Numbered from the stretch's first letter, positions 1 to 10,124 are shown. The stretch: DNA of 43,037 nucleotides from Thermoplasmata archaeon (GCA_030037855.1 JASHPY010000082.1:1-43037), one strand, 5' to 3'. Notes: generated by a model not told the origin, from the letters alone. Made by a program: numbers and translations.

Positions 1-234
1 GCCCCCCCGTCGAGCCCCGCACCGGTCGCGCCGCCCGCCCGTCCGCGCGTCTGCGTCAACTGCAAGACCCAGATGGCCCCGATGGGACCGATCTCGTTCC
101 GGACCGGTGGATGGACCGGGGGGACCGGGGTGCTCGCGGGCAGCTGGAACGCGGCGGCGGAGACGCTGCAGCCGTTCAGCCTGTACTACTGCCAGCAGTG
201 CGGCAAGTTCGACCTGTACTACGCCGGCACCTGA
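1..234 (+). CDS. C-terminal part of a zinc-ribbon protein (5' end outside window)
   Basis: Frame 1 open from base 1 to TGA at 232-234; translation ...RVCVNCKTQMAP...SLYYCQQCGKFDLYYAGT with two CxxC motifs. Confidence 0.75.
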   Translation, partial: APPSSPAPVAPPARPRVCVNCKTQMAPMGPISFRTGGWTGGTGVLAGSWNAAAETLQPFSLYYCQQCGKFDLYYAGT

Positions 235-335
235 CCGACCCGGCGGCGTGGCCCGGGGCGACTCCCTAAGTCGACCGACGCCGTACCTTCCGTACGTCCG
301 GCTACTCGGAGCGGCGCGTCGATCGTCCGCTGATC

Positions 336-749
336 GTGGTTCACGGCCGCGTCCTCGCTCCCGCGGCGTACCGTCCGCCGACGTTCGGGGAGGTCGAGGA
401 CACTCCGGAGTGGTGGAGCGCGCTCGGCACTTTCGGTGCGCTCCTGCTCGCAGCGGCGATCCTCACGGGGGTCGGGAGCGGGGAGGTGCTGGCGATCGCG
501 GGGGTCGCGTTCTTCCTCGCGGCGGGAGTCTTCGCGGGGGCGGAGAGGATTGAGACGGCCACGGCGGTCGGCGTGGCGGCGATCGTGTGGACCACCGCGG
601 GTATCTGGGTCGTTCGGGGCGGAGACTCGAGCCCGATCGCGACCCTCGTCGGCCTCGCGGTCGTCGGAACGCTCGGGCTTGCGCTCGGCGTCGCGGGGAC
701 GACGCGTGCGCTGCGGCGGACCAAACCGTCTTCGGACGGTGCGCGCTGA
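336..749 (+). CDS. small membrane protein, several predicted TM segments
   Basis: ORF 137 aa with hydrophobic runs (ALLLAAAILTGVG, VLAIAGVAFFLAAGVFAG, TLVGLAVVGTLGLALGVAG). Confidence 0.65.
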   Translation: MVHGRVLAPAAYRPPTFGEVEDTPEWWSALGTFGALLLAAAILTGVGSGEVLAIAGVAFFLAAGVFAGAERIETATAVGVAAIVWTTAGIWVVRGGDSSPIATLVGLAVVGTLGLALGVAGTTRALRRTKPSSDGAR

Positions 750-770
750 GAACTGCCGGCGGCACCTAAC

Positions 771-1322
771 GTGCTCGAGCCAGAGCTCGCCCGAGGCCGT
801 GTACTTCGGTTGCACCGCAAGCCGCTCACTCCGGGACCGCGCGGCCCCCCGAAGCACGCGGTCCGGGAGGTGCGCATCACCCGGGCCGGCGTCGTGGGGG
901 ATCACAACGCCTACCGATACGAGGTCGCCGGCGACGACCCGGCGATGGCGGTACGGATCATGCCCGAGGAGATGCTCGCAGACCTCCACGCGAGGGGTTG
1001 GCCGATCCGGCCGGGCGACAGCGGCGAGCACCTCACGTCCGTGGGTCTTCGGTACGACGAGTTCGCCCCCGGACGTCGGTACCGGGCGGCGGAAACCCGG
1101 CTCGAGATCAGCAAGCCCTGCGCGCCGTGCGACGACCTCTCCCTCCTGCCGTACGTCGGTGCCGCGCGCGGACCCAAGTTCCTAAAAGTGATGCTCGATC
1201 GCCGAGGATGGAACGCGCGAGTCATCGAAGAAGGGCGAGTGAAAGTCGGTGGCCCGATCGTCCGAATGGAGAGGTCGGACGCTGGGGGCCCGCGCCCGCC
1301 GGTCGGCGCTCCCGTTAGATAG
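771..1322 (+). CDS. MOSC domain-containing protein
   Basis: 183 aa; VGDHNAYRY, RPGDSGEHLTSVGL, LEISKPCAPCDDL pattern of MOSC proteins with conserved Cys. Confidence 0.75.
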   Translation: MLEPELARGRVLRLHRKPLTPGPRGPPKHAVREVRITRAGVVGDHNAYRYEVAGDDPAMAVRIMPEEMLADLHARGWPIRPGDSGEHLTSVGLRYDEFAPGRRYRAAETRLEISKPCAPCDDLSLLPYVGAARGPKFLKVMLDRRGWNARVIEEGRVKVGGPIVRMERSDAGGPRPPVGAPVR

Positions 1323-1329
1323 ACTCCCC

Positions 1330-1725
1330 ATGTCATCGGAACCGATGCCCCGTCGAGCTCGTCCGCCCGCGCCTCGGGTCCCGGTCGAAAGGGTGGAGGC
1401 GGCGGTGCACGAGATGATTCACGCGATCGCGCCGGAGCTTCGCCGGGAAACGAAGTGGGGAATGCCCTGGTACGCGGGCACCGACCTGGTCGTGCTCCCG
1501 GTCGCCTACGCCGAACACGTCGGGGTCGAGTTCTGGCGGGGGACCTCCCTCACGGACCGACACCGCCTGCTCGAAGGAACCGGCAAGAACCTACGCCACG
1601 TCAAGGTGAAGGACATCGAAGAGGCGACCTCGCCCGGCTTGATCGAGCTCCTCCGAGAAGCGGTGGCCCTCGACCGGGCCGAGCCACCCCGCACCCGATC
1701 GACCCCCCGCGCGGCGGTGCACTGA
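1330..1725 (+). CDS. DUF1801/YdhG-like protein
   Basis: In-frame ATG at 1330 in ORF 1249..1725; HEMIHAIAPELRRETKWGMPWYAG...VEFWRG...LEGTGKNLRHVKVKDIEE resembles the DUF1801 family. Confidence 0.7.
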   Translation: MSSEPMPRRARPPAPRVPVERVEAAVHEMIHAIAPELRRETKWGMPWYAGTDLVVLPVAYAEHVGVEFWRGTSLTDRHRLLEGTGKNLRHVKVKDIEEATSPGLIELLREAVALDRAEPPRTRSTPRAAVH

Positions 1726-1734
1726 CCCGTCGGT

Positions 1735-2613
1735 ATGACCTCGCCCGAGTCGGTCCCGGACGGCGTCGTCGCCCGGACCCAACAGAACCTCGTGTGGTTC
1801 CATCGATGCTCGCTGGCCCTCGGACCGGGTCCCCGCGTCCGAGAGTGGCCGGAAGCGACCGCGCTCGGAAGCGACCTACCGACGGAGGTCGTCAACACGC
1901 TGTTCGTGAACTCCGCGCCGGCGGACGCGCCCGAACTCCTCTCGCGCGCGCGCGCGTTCTTCCGAGAGGCGATCGCGTGGCGCGTGACCGCTCCCGACTC
2001 CCTCCGATCGTCGATCGAGTCCTACGCGGTCGCGGCGGGGATGCGCGCCGCGGCGCCCGAGCCCCGCATGATTCTCGCTCCCCTCCCCCGTGCCCCCGCG
2101 GCTCCGGCGGAGCTCGCGGTCCGCCGGGTGACGACCCGCGCCGAATGGCGGGACTTCTGCTCCGTTACCGCTCGCGCGTTCCGCATCCCCGCGTGGTACC
2201 TTCGGATTGCGTTCGCCCGACCTCTCGCCGGCGAAGCCGTGCCGTCCGGCTCGATCCGGCCGTTCGTCGGGTACGCGGGCGGGCGGCCGGTCGCCGCGGC
2301 CGCGCAGGCGACCTCGGACGACGTCGCCGGGATCTTCTTCGTCGGGACCGTACCCGACATGCGGCGGCGCGGCTACGGACAGGCGCTTACGTGGACCGCC
2401 GTGGAGGACGGCCGCTCGCTCGGAGCGGATGCGGCTTGGCTCCAGTCGAGTCCCGAGGGCCTTCCGCTCTACGAGCAGATGGGTTTCCGCCGAGTCGTGG
2501 ACGACCTCAGCTGGGTCTCTCGGCCCGCCGGCGCCGGGCAGTTCCGCGCCCTCCTCCGGCTCGTGGGTATGCTGGCTATACCGTCCCGGCGGCGCCGGCG
2601 CGCGGAGCCCTGA
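1735..2613 (+). CDS. GNAT family N-acetyltransferase
   Basis: C-terminal GNAT motif GIFFVGTVPDMRRRGYGQALTWTAVEDGRSLGADAAWLQSSPEGLPLYEQMGFRRV. Confidence 0.85.
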   Translation: MTSPESVPDGVVARTQQNLVWFHRCSLALGPGPRVREWPEATALGSDLPTEVVNTLFVNSAPADAPELLSRARAFFREAIAWRVTAPDSLRSSIESYAVAAGMRAAAPEPRMILAPLPRAPAAPAELAVRRVTTRAEWRDFCSVTARAFRIPAWYLRIAFARPLAGEAVPSGSIRPFVGYAGGRPVAAAAQATSDDVAGIFFVGTVPDMRRRGYGQALTWTAVEDGRSLGADAAWLQSSPEGLPLYEQMGFRRVVDDLSWVSRPAGAGQFRALLRLVGMLAIPSRRRRRAEP

Positions 2614-2774
2614 CCTCCCACCAGGGTCCCGGGACGCGCGGGTCGGACGAGTCCGTCTCGCTACCCGCCGGCCGGCACGTTACCCGAACTCGCCGGTGAG
2701 GCGGGTCCTCCCGGCGATACGAAACCTCCAAGTGGGGGAGATTCGATTAGGACCGGGGAGGAGCGTTCCGGCGA

Positions 2775-3197
2775 ATGGCGAAGCAACCGACGTGGGAGGA
2801 CGCGGACCTCCTGCTGCGGCTCGACGAGTTGGCCGCGCGCGAGGAGACCCGACGCGCGTTCGACTGGTTCCGCACCGTCCACCTGGGGGCCGAGATATCG
2901 GACGTCCATCCGATCCTTCGGGGGGCACCCGAGTTCGTCTACGTGCACCGGTTCATCGAGTTGTTCGAGACGATGGGCACGCTCGTGAAGTTCCACGTGC
3001 TCAACGAGGAGATGGTCCACGACCGCTGGATGGTCCGGTCCATCTGGGAGTTCCTGCGCCCCACGATCGAGCGCGAGCGTCGAACGATCGGTTCGCCCAG
3101 CCTGGCCGAGAACTTCGAGTGGCTCGCCCGGCGTAACCAGGAGTGGTACGACCGGCGGTCGGCCAAGCGTTCGAAGTCCGGCTCTTCGAAGTCCTGA
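2775..3197 (+). CDS. hypothetical protein, similar to the product of 16276..16821
   Basis: 140 aa; FIELFETMGTLVKFHVLNEEMVHDRW parallels FFELVGTLTHRHVLDEDLVWEAF in the second ORF. Confidence 0.7.
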   Translation: MAKQPTWEDADLLLRLDELAAREETRRAFDWFRTVHLGAEISDVHPILRGAPEFVYVHRFIELFETMGTLVKFHVLNEEMVHDRWMVRSIWEFLRPTIERERRTIGSPSLAENFEWLARRNQEWYDRRSAKRSKSGSSKS

Positions 3198-3346
3198 CGG
3201 ACTCGGAGCCGCGGGACTTCGACTCGTCATTCCCAGCCGCTGGCGACCCGTCGCCGCGACGTCGGGATCTCCGCTCCCCACGGAGCGCGACAGTGGGTCG
3301 ATGGTCTCAGCGCAGGCTCCGAGGTCGAGTCCGCGAGGAACAGGGT

Positions 3347-4216
3347 TCACTCGCCCGCGTCCGAGGACGGTCGAAGCCGCGCTCGGTCGACGACCACCCA
3401 TCGCCAGCCGTCCTCGACCTCCACGGGCGCGACCACGAGGTCGTTCCCCACGAGGTCGGTGTGGAACTGGAGGAGCGTGGAGAACACCTCGCTCGTGTCG
3501 TCGCCCGTCCGGCGCGCGATCTCCGCGAGACTCCCGATCCACGTTCCGTCCTGAACGAGCTCCCGGAGGACCCGGACGTACCGGGGAAGCCTCGGGTCGT
3601 TCGTCACCCGGACCCCGCGGGCGCTCGACACGGCCGTGTGCCACCGATGGGGGATCCGGCGATGGATCGCGGGAGGGAGGAGGGACCCCGGGGTCACCGG
3701 CGATCCGCTCACGGCTTCGGGAGCCGGAGGCGCTCGGCCCTGGATCGCGTCGACTTCGTGCATCAGCTGATCGAGCTCGTCCACCGCCCACGACTTCGGG
3801 CCCGCGGCCGCCGGCTTGTCCGCGGAGGCCGGGGAAGCGGGCTCGGGTGGCGCGGGAGGGTTGGGTGCCAGGAGCGGGATCGACACGTCGGGGTCCGACA
3901 CCCGCGCCTCGACGACCCGGGTGAACTCACGGATCATCTCCTCGGGCACGGGAGAGAGATTCCGACGCAGCCGGAACCGATCGATCGCCTCTCGCAGCTC
4001 GAGACTGGGCACGGGAAACGCGCGACGGTGCGCCCCATCCTGGAGCTCGAGCCACGGGCTGGAGCTCTCGTCGCGCAGCAATCGCATGCCCGCGTGCGTG
4101 ACGAGGTCCCGGTAGAGCTCGTGCGCCCGGGGGCCCCCGGTTGCCGACACCGGAGGGATCCACTCACCGCGGCTGAGGTGGCTCAGATCGAGGATCTCCA
4201 GTTCGTCGTTCGTCAA
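3347..4216 (-). CDS. hypothetical protein, two domains joined by a Pro/Ala-rich linker
   Basis: 289 aa ORF from ATG at 4216; no family recognised. Confidence 0.65.
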   Translation of the reverse strand: MTNDELEILDLSHLSRGEWIPPVSATGGPRAHELYRDLVTHAGMRLLRDESSSPWLELQDGAHRRAFPVPSLELREAIDRFRLRRNLSPVPEEMIREFTRVVEARVSDPDVSIPLLAPNPPAPPEPASPASADKPAAAGPKSWAVDELDQLMHEVDAIQGRAPPAPEAVSGSPVTPGSLLPPAIHRRIPHRWHTAVSSARGVRVTNDPRLPRYVRVLRELVQDGTWIGSLAEIARRTGDDTSEVFSTLLQFHTDLVGNDLVVAPVEVEDGWRWVVVDRARLRPSSDAGE

Positions 4217-4429
4217 CCGCGGACCACCCGTCGTACCCGGCTACGGGCTTCGGGACCCAGTGTGGGGCCCCGAACCACAGTCGGTCGGTGGGGTTTAGTT
4301 CTTTTCGAACGACAAGAAGCGCTCGCGGGGTCGTCGGGGCGGTGCCCGGGGCCCTCCGCTCGGACGAGCGGGCCGAACGCGGCCGGTGGGGCGCGAGCTT
4401 CATGCGGTCGGACCCCTACGGTCCCGGGG

Positions 4430-4579
4430 ATGTGCGACCTCCCCGAGGAGGAACTTGCCGAGTACCTGCTCTGGCTCGAGCGGGCCGAGGCTCGGGCGCG
4501 GACCGCGGCCCGACCCGCCCGCTCGCCGGCGCGCTTGGACCGCGAGTCGCCCCCCGAACCGGTGCTCGCGGACGCGTAG
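4430..4579 (+). CDS. small hypothetical protein (49 aa)
   Basis: ATG at 4430 in ORF 3143..4579; MCDLPEEELAEYLLWLERAEARARTAARPARSPARLDRESPPEPVLADA, acidic helix-like. Confidence 0.4.
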   Translation: MCDLPEEELAEYLLWLERAEARARTAARPARSPARLDRESPPEPVLADA

Positions 4580-4595
4580 CCCTTTCGCGACTGTC

Positions 4596-5354
4596 TCAGA
4601 ACCCTCGGAACATCTCGTAGTGGACGTCCGACTCGGCGACGCCGAGTTCCTCGACCAGGGTCCGGACCACGGCGTACACCATCTCGGGCAAGCCGGCGAC
4701 GTACCAGCGAGGTCGGCGCTCGGGGTGGCCGAACTCCTCGAGCCACGTGCGGTCGATGCGGCCCTGACGACCGCTCCACGGCTCGCGGGAATCCGCGCTT
4801 CGAGTCACGGTGTAGTGGACGTCGATGCCCGGTCGGTCCCGAGCGAGCCCCGAGAGCTCGGACCGGAAGATGAGCTCCTCCGGCACGCGGGCCGACTGGA
4901 GCAGCGTGAACGGTCCCGGGGCCTGCGTGTCCGCGGCGTAACGAAGCATCCCCCGAAACGGCGTCACCCCGATGCCGCCGGCCACGAACACCGCGGGTCT
5001 GCCGGGGTCGAACAGGAAGTGGCCGATCGGCCCGAAGACCTCGGCGGTCTCACCGCGCTCGAGTCGGGAGAACGCCTGCTTGAACGGCGTGTCGGAGATC
5101 TTGCAGGTGACCGAGAGGACCCCGGCCTCGCTCGGGCTCGACGAGAGGGAGAACGTCCGGACGGCGCCCCACGGATCATCGACTCCCGGGAGGTGTACGC
5201 GGACCGCCTGATTCGACAGATACCGAAACCCGGTTCCCTCGGTCGAGAACCGGAACGTCATCGAGGTCGGAGACTCCTCGCGGCGGTCGATCAGCGGTAG
5301 CACGTACCGACCGGGAACCGGAAGAGCGCTCGGGGGACCGCCGATCACGTGCAC
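4596..5354 (-). CDS. ferredoxin-NADP reductase-like FAD/NAD(P)-binding oxidoreductase
   Basis: GTG start at 5354 (TATA-like CATTATCAAC about 21-30 nt upstream); RTFSLSSSPSE, GPIGHFLFDP, VFVAGGIGVTPFRGML, YVAGLPEMV...E motifs. Confidence 0.85.
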   Translation of the reverse strand: MHVIGGPPSALPVPGRYVLPLIDRREESPTSMTFRFSTEGTGFRYLSNQAVRVHLPGVDDPWGAVRTFSLSSSPSEAGVLSVTCKISDTPFKQAFSRLERGETAEVFGPIGHFLFDPGRPAVFVAGGIGVTPFRGMLRYAADTQAPGPFTLLQSARVPEELIFRSELSGLARDRPGIDVHYTVTRSADSREPWSGRQGRIDRTWLEEFGHPERRPRWYVAGLPEMVYAVVRTLVEELGVAESDVHYEMFRGF

Positions 5355-5458
5355 GAGGGCGCGAGCCGGCCGACGTTGATAATGACTGGAGCCTCGAACC
5401 TCCGGTCGCGTGCCCATAAGCCCATATTCGTCCGAGCGGAAGGACCGCGGGACTCGCG

Positions 5459-6358
5459 ATGCCAACGCCCGAGGAAGAGCGGCGGAACCTGTTGCTCCTG
5501 GTCGTGGTCGGCCTGATCTGGGGGAGCGCGTACCCCGTCATTCGATACGGACTGCTCGCGGGGGCGACACCGGTCGCGTACGCCGCCGTGCGGTATGCCT
5601 TCTCGGCGGTCGCGATCGCCGGGCTCGCCGCCGCGATGCGGGTCCCTCGACCGACGGCCCGTTCGCTCGGGCTCTCGCTCGTGCTCGGCCTCCCGATCGT
5701 GGGCGTCTACGGCCTCCTCCTGTACGTGGGGGAGGTCACGACCTCGGGCGGGCTCTCGGCGATACTGATCGGCGTCGTGCCGATCCTGACCGTGCTGTTC
5801 GCCCTCCCCATCCTCCCCGGTGAACGGCTCCGGGCGCGGGCGCTGCTGGGGGTGCTGATCGGCTTTGTCGGGGTGTTCGTGCTCGTCTTCCCGCCGCCGG
5901 GCGTCGTGCTCGCGAGCACGATCTGGGGGCCCCTCGCGGTCATCGGGGCCGCCGCCAGCTTCGCCCTCGGCTCGGTCATCCTGCGCGCGAAGCGTCCCCA
6001 GGGGGAGACGCTCTGGGGCGTCTCGGCCCAGTTCGCGGCGGCGACCTTGTTCCTCGCGCTCGCCCTCCCGGTGGTCGAGCCGCACCCCGCGCTTCCCTTG
6101 ACGGACGGGGTGTTGCTTCCGCTCGTCTTCCTCGTGCTGTTCCCGTCGCTCGTCGGCTACGCGATGTACTTCGCGCTCCACCACCGGGTCGGTCCCGGTC
6201 GCGCGAACGTGGTCGCGTACGTGAACCCGGTCGCGGCGCTCGCGGTCGGGACGCTATTGCTCGGGGAGCCGTTCAACTGGTGGGAGCTCGCCGGCTTCGC
6301 GCTGGTCGTGATCGGACTGACCCTCGTCACCGGGCTCGGCCAGAAGCGCCCCGGATAG
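5459..6358 (+). CDS. EamA/DMT superfamily transporter
   Basis: 299 aa, about 10 hydrophobic segments, N-term LVVVGLIWGSAYPVIRYGLLAGATPVAYAAVRY typical of EamA. Confidence 0.9.
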   Translation: MPTPEEERRNLLLLVVVGLIWGSAYPVIRYGLLAGATPVAYAAVRYAFSAVAIAGLAAAMRVPRPTARSLGLSLVLGLPIVGVYGLLLYVGEVTTSGGLSAILIGVVPILTVLFALPILPGERLRARALLGVLIGFVGVFVLVFPPPGVVLASTIWGPLAVIGAAASFALGSVILRAKRPQGETLWGVSAQFAAATLFLALALPVVEPHPALPLTDGVLLPLVFLVLFPSLVGYAMYFALHHRVGPGRANVVAYVNPVAALAVGTLLLGEPFNWWELAGFALVVIGLTLVTGLGQKRPG

Positions 6359-6444
6359 CGGCCGACCCCGCCCCGGGTCCGTCCCCCGTCCCGCTCGACC
6401 GCGCCACATCCGTTATCTTCCTCCTCGACCCCATACTGTCGAGG

Positions 6445-7620
6445 ATGCCGGAGAACTACGGCGGATTCGGCCCCGCCCGGCAGACCTCGATCTATCTGGC
6501 CTCGCTATCGGGGAAAGCACCGCCGATCCCCGTCTCGCCGGACGCGCTCGAGCGCGCGGCCGAACGCGTGCTGACGCCCGAAGCGTTCCACTACGTCGCG
6601 GGCGGGGCGGGGGGAGAGCGCACCGCCCGCCAGAACATCGCGGAGTTCGACCGGTGGCACCTCGTGCCCCGGATGATGCGCGACATCCACGAACGGGACA
6701 CTCGGGTGGAACTGTTCGGCCAGCGCATCCCCGCGCCTCTCCTCCTCGCCCCGATCGGGGCGCTCGAGGTCGTTCGACCCGACGCCGAGCTCGCGCTCGC
6801 GCGCGCGGCCGTCGCGACCGGGATCCCCCTGATCGCGAGCACGCTCACGTCGCGCTCGCTCGAGGAGATCGGGAGCGAGATGTCCGGCGCGAACCGCTGG
6901 TTCCAGCTCTACTGGGGACCGGACCGCGACCTCAACCTCAGCCTCGTCGGACGCGCGGAGAAGGCCGGGTACTCGGCGATCGTCCTCACCCTCGACACGC
7001 GGATCCTCGGGTGGCGGAGCCGGGACCTCGACCGGGGGTATCTTCCGTTTCTCGGCGGGGTCGGCCTCGCGAACTACTTCTCGGACCCCGTGTTCCGCTC
7101 CCGGCTCGCGGCGCCGCCCGAGCAGGACCTCCCCGCGGCGGTGCGCTACGCGCTCGCGACGTTCGGGGACCCGACGTTCTCGTGGGCCGACGTTCGGTTC
7201 CTGAGCGAGCGGACCTCGCTCCCGATCCTGGTGAAGGGCGTGCTCCACCCGCAGGACGCGACCGACGCGATGGAGGCCGGCGCGAACGGGTTGATCGTCT
7301 CGAACCACGGGGGTCGGCAGGTCGACGGCAGCGTGCCGGCGCTCCGCGCGCTTCCCGGCGTGCTCGCCGAGGCCGGCGACCGCATCCCGGTGCTCTACGA
7401 CGGGGGGATCCGCCACGGCGCCGACGTCGCGAAGGCGCTCGCGCTCGGGGCCCGGGCGGTCCTGCTCGGGCGGCCGTACGTCTGGGGTCTCGCGGTCGGA
7501 GGGGAGACCGGCGTCCGGGAGGTCGTAGAGAACCTCCTCGCGGACTTCGACCTCACGCTCGCCCTCTGCGGAATGGCGAAGCTCTCCGACGTCACCCGCG
7601 ACGCGATCGTGGCGGCCTGA
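6445..7620 (+). CDS. FMN-dependent alpha-hydroxy acid oxidase, lactate 2-monooxygenase-like
   Basis: ATG 6445; FHYVAGGAGGERTARQN, APIGALE, FQLYWGPDRD, LTLDTRILGWRSRDL, SNHGGRQVDGSVPAL, DGGIRHGADVAKALALGARAVLLGRP. Confidence 0.9.
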   Translation: MPENYGGFGPARQTSIYLASLSGKAPPIPVSPDALERAAERVLTPEAFHYVAGGAGGERTARQNIAEFDRWHLVPRMMRDIHERDTRVELFGQRIPAPLLLAPIGALEVVRPDAELALARAAVATGIPLIASTLTSRSLEEIGSEMSGANRWFQLYWGPDRDLNLSLVGRAEKAGYSAIVLTLDTRILGWRSRDLDRGYLPFLGGVGLANYFSDPVFRSRLAAPPEQDLPAAVRYALATFGDPTFSWADVRFLSERTSLPILVKGVLHPQDATDAMEAGANGLIVSNHGGRQVDGSVPALRALPGVLAEAGDRIPVLYDGGIRHGADVAKALALGARAVLLGRPYVWGLAVGGETGVREVVENLLADFDLTLALCGMAKLSDVTRDAIVAA

Positions 7621-7696
7621 AGCCCCTCTCCCTGGGAGCCGATCCCCTCGCGTCGACGCGGGTCGCGAGGCGACGCACCGAGCGCGCGGCTCGTCC

Positions 7697-8383
7697 CTAC
7701 GAGCTCGGCTGCGTCGCCGGCGCGGCGGCGTGGGCCGGCGCGGTCTGCGGGAGGCTCACGAGCCCGAGGAACAGGAGCAGGATCCCGATGAACTCGGCGT
7801 AGTAGAGCGCGATCGGGAACGACGCGATATAGAGCGCGCCCCCGGCCCCCAGGATCACGGCGCCCGCGGCCATCAGGAGCGTCTGCCAGCGCCACGCGCG
7901 CCGTAGCGAGAGCGCCGTGGCCGTCAATAGTACGACCGTGGCCGGCACCGTCACGAGCGAAGAGAGCAGGATCAGCGAGAGCGGGGGATTCCCCGCGATG
8001 ATACCTCCCACGACCATCGAGGTGGGGAGCGGCGTGAGGGCGCTGGCGACCGCGACCGCGACCGAGGTCGCGACGATGTACCCCGTGTAGTAGAGCTCGA
8101 TCCGGGGGCTCCTCAGGATCTTCGTCGCGCCCAGCGAGAGCGTCCCGACGATCGCCGCGGAGCAGAACACGTAGAGCTGGAGAACCGGAGTCGAGACGTA
8201 GCCGAGATAGACCACCGACTCGACCGCCATCGCGGCGGTCGCGATCGCCAACCCGCTGCCCCACATCAACTGCGGACGCGAGCGACTCTCCCCGTAGCGG
8301 AGGAGCGCGCGGACGGAGAGGACGAACAGTAGCGCCGTGAGAAGTACGAGCGAGACCGTGATCAGCACCGTCTCAGCGTCCAC
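7697..8383 (-). CDS. polytopic membrane protein
   Basis: 228 aa with about 6-7 hydrophobic segments; AT-rich ATATTAAT element near 8463 upstream. Confidence 0.75.
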   Translation of the reverse strand: MDAETVLITVSLVLLTALLFVLSVRALLRYGESRSRPQLMWGSGLAIATAAMAVESVVYLGYVSTPVLQLYVFCSAAIVGTLSLGATKILRSPRIELYYTGYIVATSVAVAVASALTPLPTSMVVGGIIAGNPPLSLILLSSLVTVPATVVLLTATALSLRRAWRWQTLLMAAGAVILGAGGALYIASFPIALYYAEFIGILLLFLGLVSLPQTAPAHAAAPATQPSS

Positions 8384-8593
8384 GGCGCCTCCCGAGCTCG
8401 GGACCGTGACCGGCTCCCTGGGGGCCCGTCATCCGTCAACCGCACCGCAGGTGCCGAGCCGATTAATATCCCGGTCGTACGAAAAGTCCGGACCTCCCCC
8501 GCGTGCGACCGCCCTCGATCGGTCACCCCCGCGCGGTCGGCCGTCTCCGCGGGGTCGATGCCCGCGGGAACAGGGCCGGACCCGCGATCCGCC

Positions 8594-9385
8594 CTAGGCC
8601 GGCCGACGAGCGAGGACGGAGTACATCAGCGGAAACGAACCTTCCCGTCGCGGGAGTCGCCAACGTCCCTCGCGATCCGCCCCCATGCTCGCGTACCGGC
8701 GCCAGTGACTGAACGGATACTCGGTGAACTCTTCCACCTCGAGACCCGCGCCGCGCAGGGCCCGGAGGGCTTCGGAGACCGGGTGGATCCACTCGTACCG
8801 GGTCGCGTTCCGCAGGCGGGCTCCGGTGGTCGCATAGGTCTCCGACATCGAGTAGCGGATCGATCGGCGTCGAAAGTACCCCGTCCGGACCCGGAACCCT
8901 CCCTCCACCGGCTCCAGCACCTCGGCATAAGGGTGGTCCTCGGCGAAGAACAGTCGGCCCCCCGGTCGGAGCAACCCCGCGATCCCCTTCGCCCACCGAG
9001 ACAGATCCGGGAGCCAGCAGAGCGCGCCCTTTCCCGTGTAGACGATGTCGAACAGTTCGGGCAACCGCCGAGGAGCCGAGTAGACGTCGGACCGCACGAA
9101 CCGCGCCGGAAGTCGGGCGGCGCGGGCGAGCCGGCGCGCCGCGGTGAGCGCGGGCGCCGAGTAGTCGACCCCGGTGACACGCGCGCCGAGACGGGCCCAG
9201 GAGAGCGTGTCGAGTCCGATGTGGCACTGGAGGTGGAGGAGCGAACGGTCCCGGACCGGACCCACCGCGTCGACCTCGAGCGGCAAGAGCGTCGAAACGC
9301 CCCGGAGGAAGCCGGGGACGTCGTAGAACGACGAGGCGACGTGCAGTGGGGCCGCCTCGTCCCACATCCTCCGATTGACCGCCAT
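8594..9385 (-). CDS. SAM-dependent class I methyltransferase
   Basis: LLHLQCHIGLDTLSWARLGARVTGVDYSAPALTAARRLA, DIVYTGKGALCWLPDLSRW, LLRPGGRLFFAEDHP motifs; alternative GTG start at 9409. Confidence 0.85.
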   Translation of the reverse strand: MAVNRRMWDEAAPLHVASSFYDVPGFLRGVSTLLPLEVDAVGPVRDRSLLHLQCHIGLDTLSWARLGARVTGVDYSAPALTAARRLARAARLPARFVRSDVYSAPRRLPELFDIVYTGKGALCWLPDLSRWAKGIAGLLRPGGRLFFAEDHPYAEVLEPVEGGFRVRTGYFRRRSIRYSMSETYATTGARLRNATRYEWIHPVSEALRALRGAGLEVEEFTEYPFSHWRRYASMGADREGRWRLPRREGSFPLMYSVLARRPA

Positions 9386-9441
9386 GCGACGGTCGTTGAG
9401 GTCTCGCACTCACTTCGGACCGCTCTCCGGTACATCAGCTC

Positions 9442-10059
9442 ATGCGCGCGTACGGCCGGCCGGTCGCGGGCCCACCGCGACAAGCGACCTTGATGCGACC
9501 CCGTCGCGTTCGGGGAGCGAGCGGCGCGCGGATGGGGGCTCCCGAGTCGGTCGAGCTGATCGACCTGGAAGGATCGGACCGAGAGCGAGCGGTGCCGGTC
9601 GTGATCGACTCGTTCGTCGGGATCTATCGCTGGCACGCGAAGCGGACCCTCCGTCAGGTCTCCCACGTCCGGGCCGCGGTCGTCGGGTCCGAGCTCGCGG
9701 CCGTGGCGATGCTCGAGCGGTTGGACGCCGCCCTCGGCTACGTCTACTACATCGCGGTCCGTCGGCCGTTTCGACGTCGCGGCCTCGCGGCACGGCTCCT
9801 CGACGACGCGCTCGATCGGTTCCGCCGGGGCGGCGTCCGGGTCGTGTGGGCGGCGGCGGAAGCGGACAATACCGGCTCGATTGCGTTGTTCCGGTCGCGC
9901 GGGTTTCGGACGGTGTCGAAGCAGGAACCCGGGTATCTCGAGGGAGGCCTCGGTGCTCGGGGGTACCGGAGCAAGATGTGGATCGTCTCGGGAGAGGTGC
10001 TGCTTGGGCTCCGGCTCGCTCCCGAACCGTCGCCGGATCCGGGGCTGCCGGACGACTGA
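9442..10059 (+). CDS. GNAT family N-acetyltransferase
   Basis: YVYYIAVRRPFRRRGLAARLLDDALDRFRRGGVRVVWAAAEADNTGSIALFRSRGFRTV; true start may be ATG 9493 or 9532. Confidence 0.85.
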   Translation: MRAYGRPVAGPPRQATLMRPRRVRGASGARMGAPESVELIDLEGSDRERAVPVVIDSFVGIYRWHAKRTLRQVSHVRAAVVGSELAAVAMLERLDAALGYVYYIAVRRPFRRRGLAARLLDDALDRFRRGGVRVVWAAAEADNTGSIALFRSRGFRTVSKQEPGYLEGGLGARGYRSKMWIVSGEVLLGLRLAPEPSPDPGLPDD

Positions 10060-10124
10060 CCCGAACCTCGACAGGGCTATCCCGAGCGTCGGTTCTCCCG
10101 CCCCCGCGGCCCCGAGAGGAAGCG

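Noticed and set aside
3143-4579. 478-aa plus-strand ORF
   Set aside because: Mostly antisense to 3347..4216; only the terminal small ORF from 4430 is plausible.
6654-7802. 382-aa plus-strand ORF
   Set aside because: Alternative frame of the lactate monooxygenase-like gene; Arg/Pro-rich.
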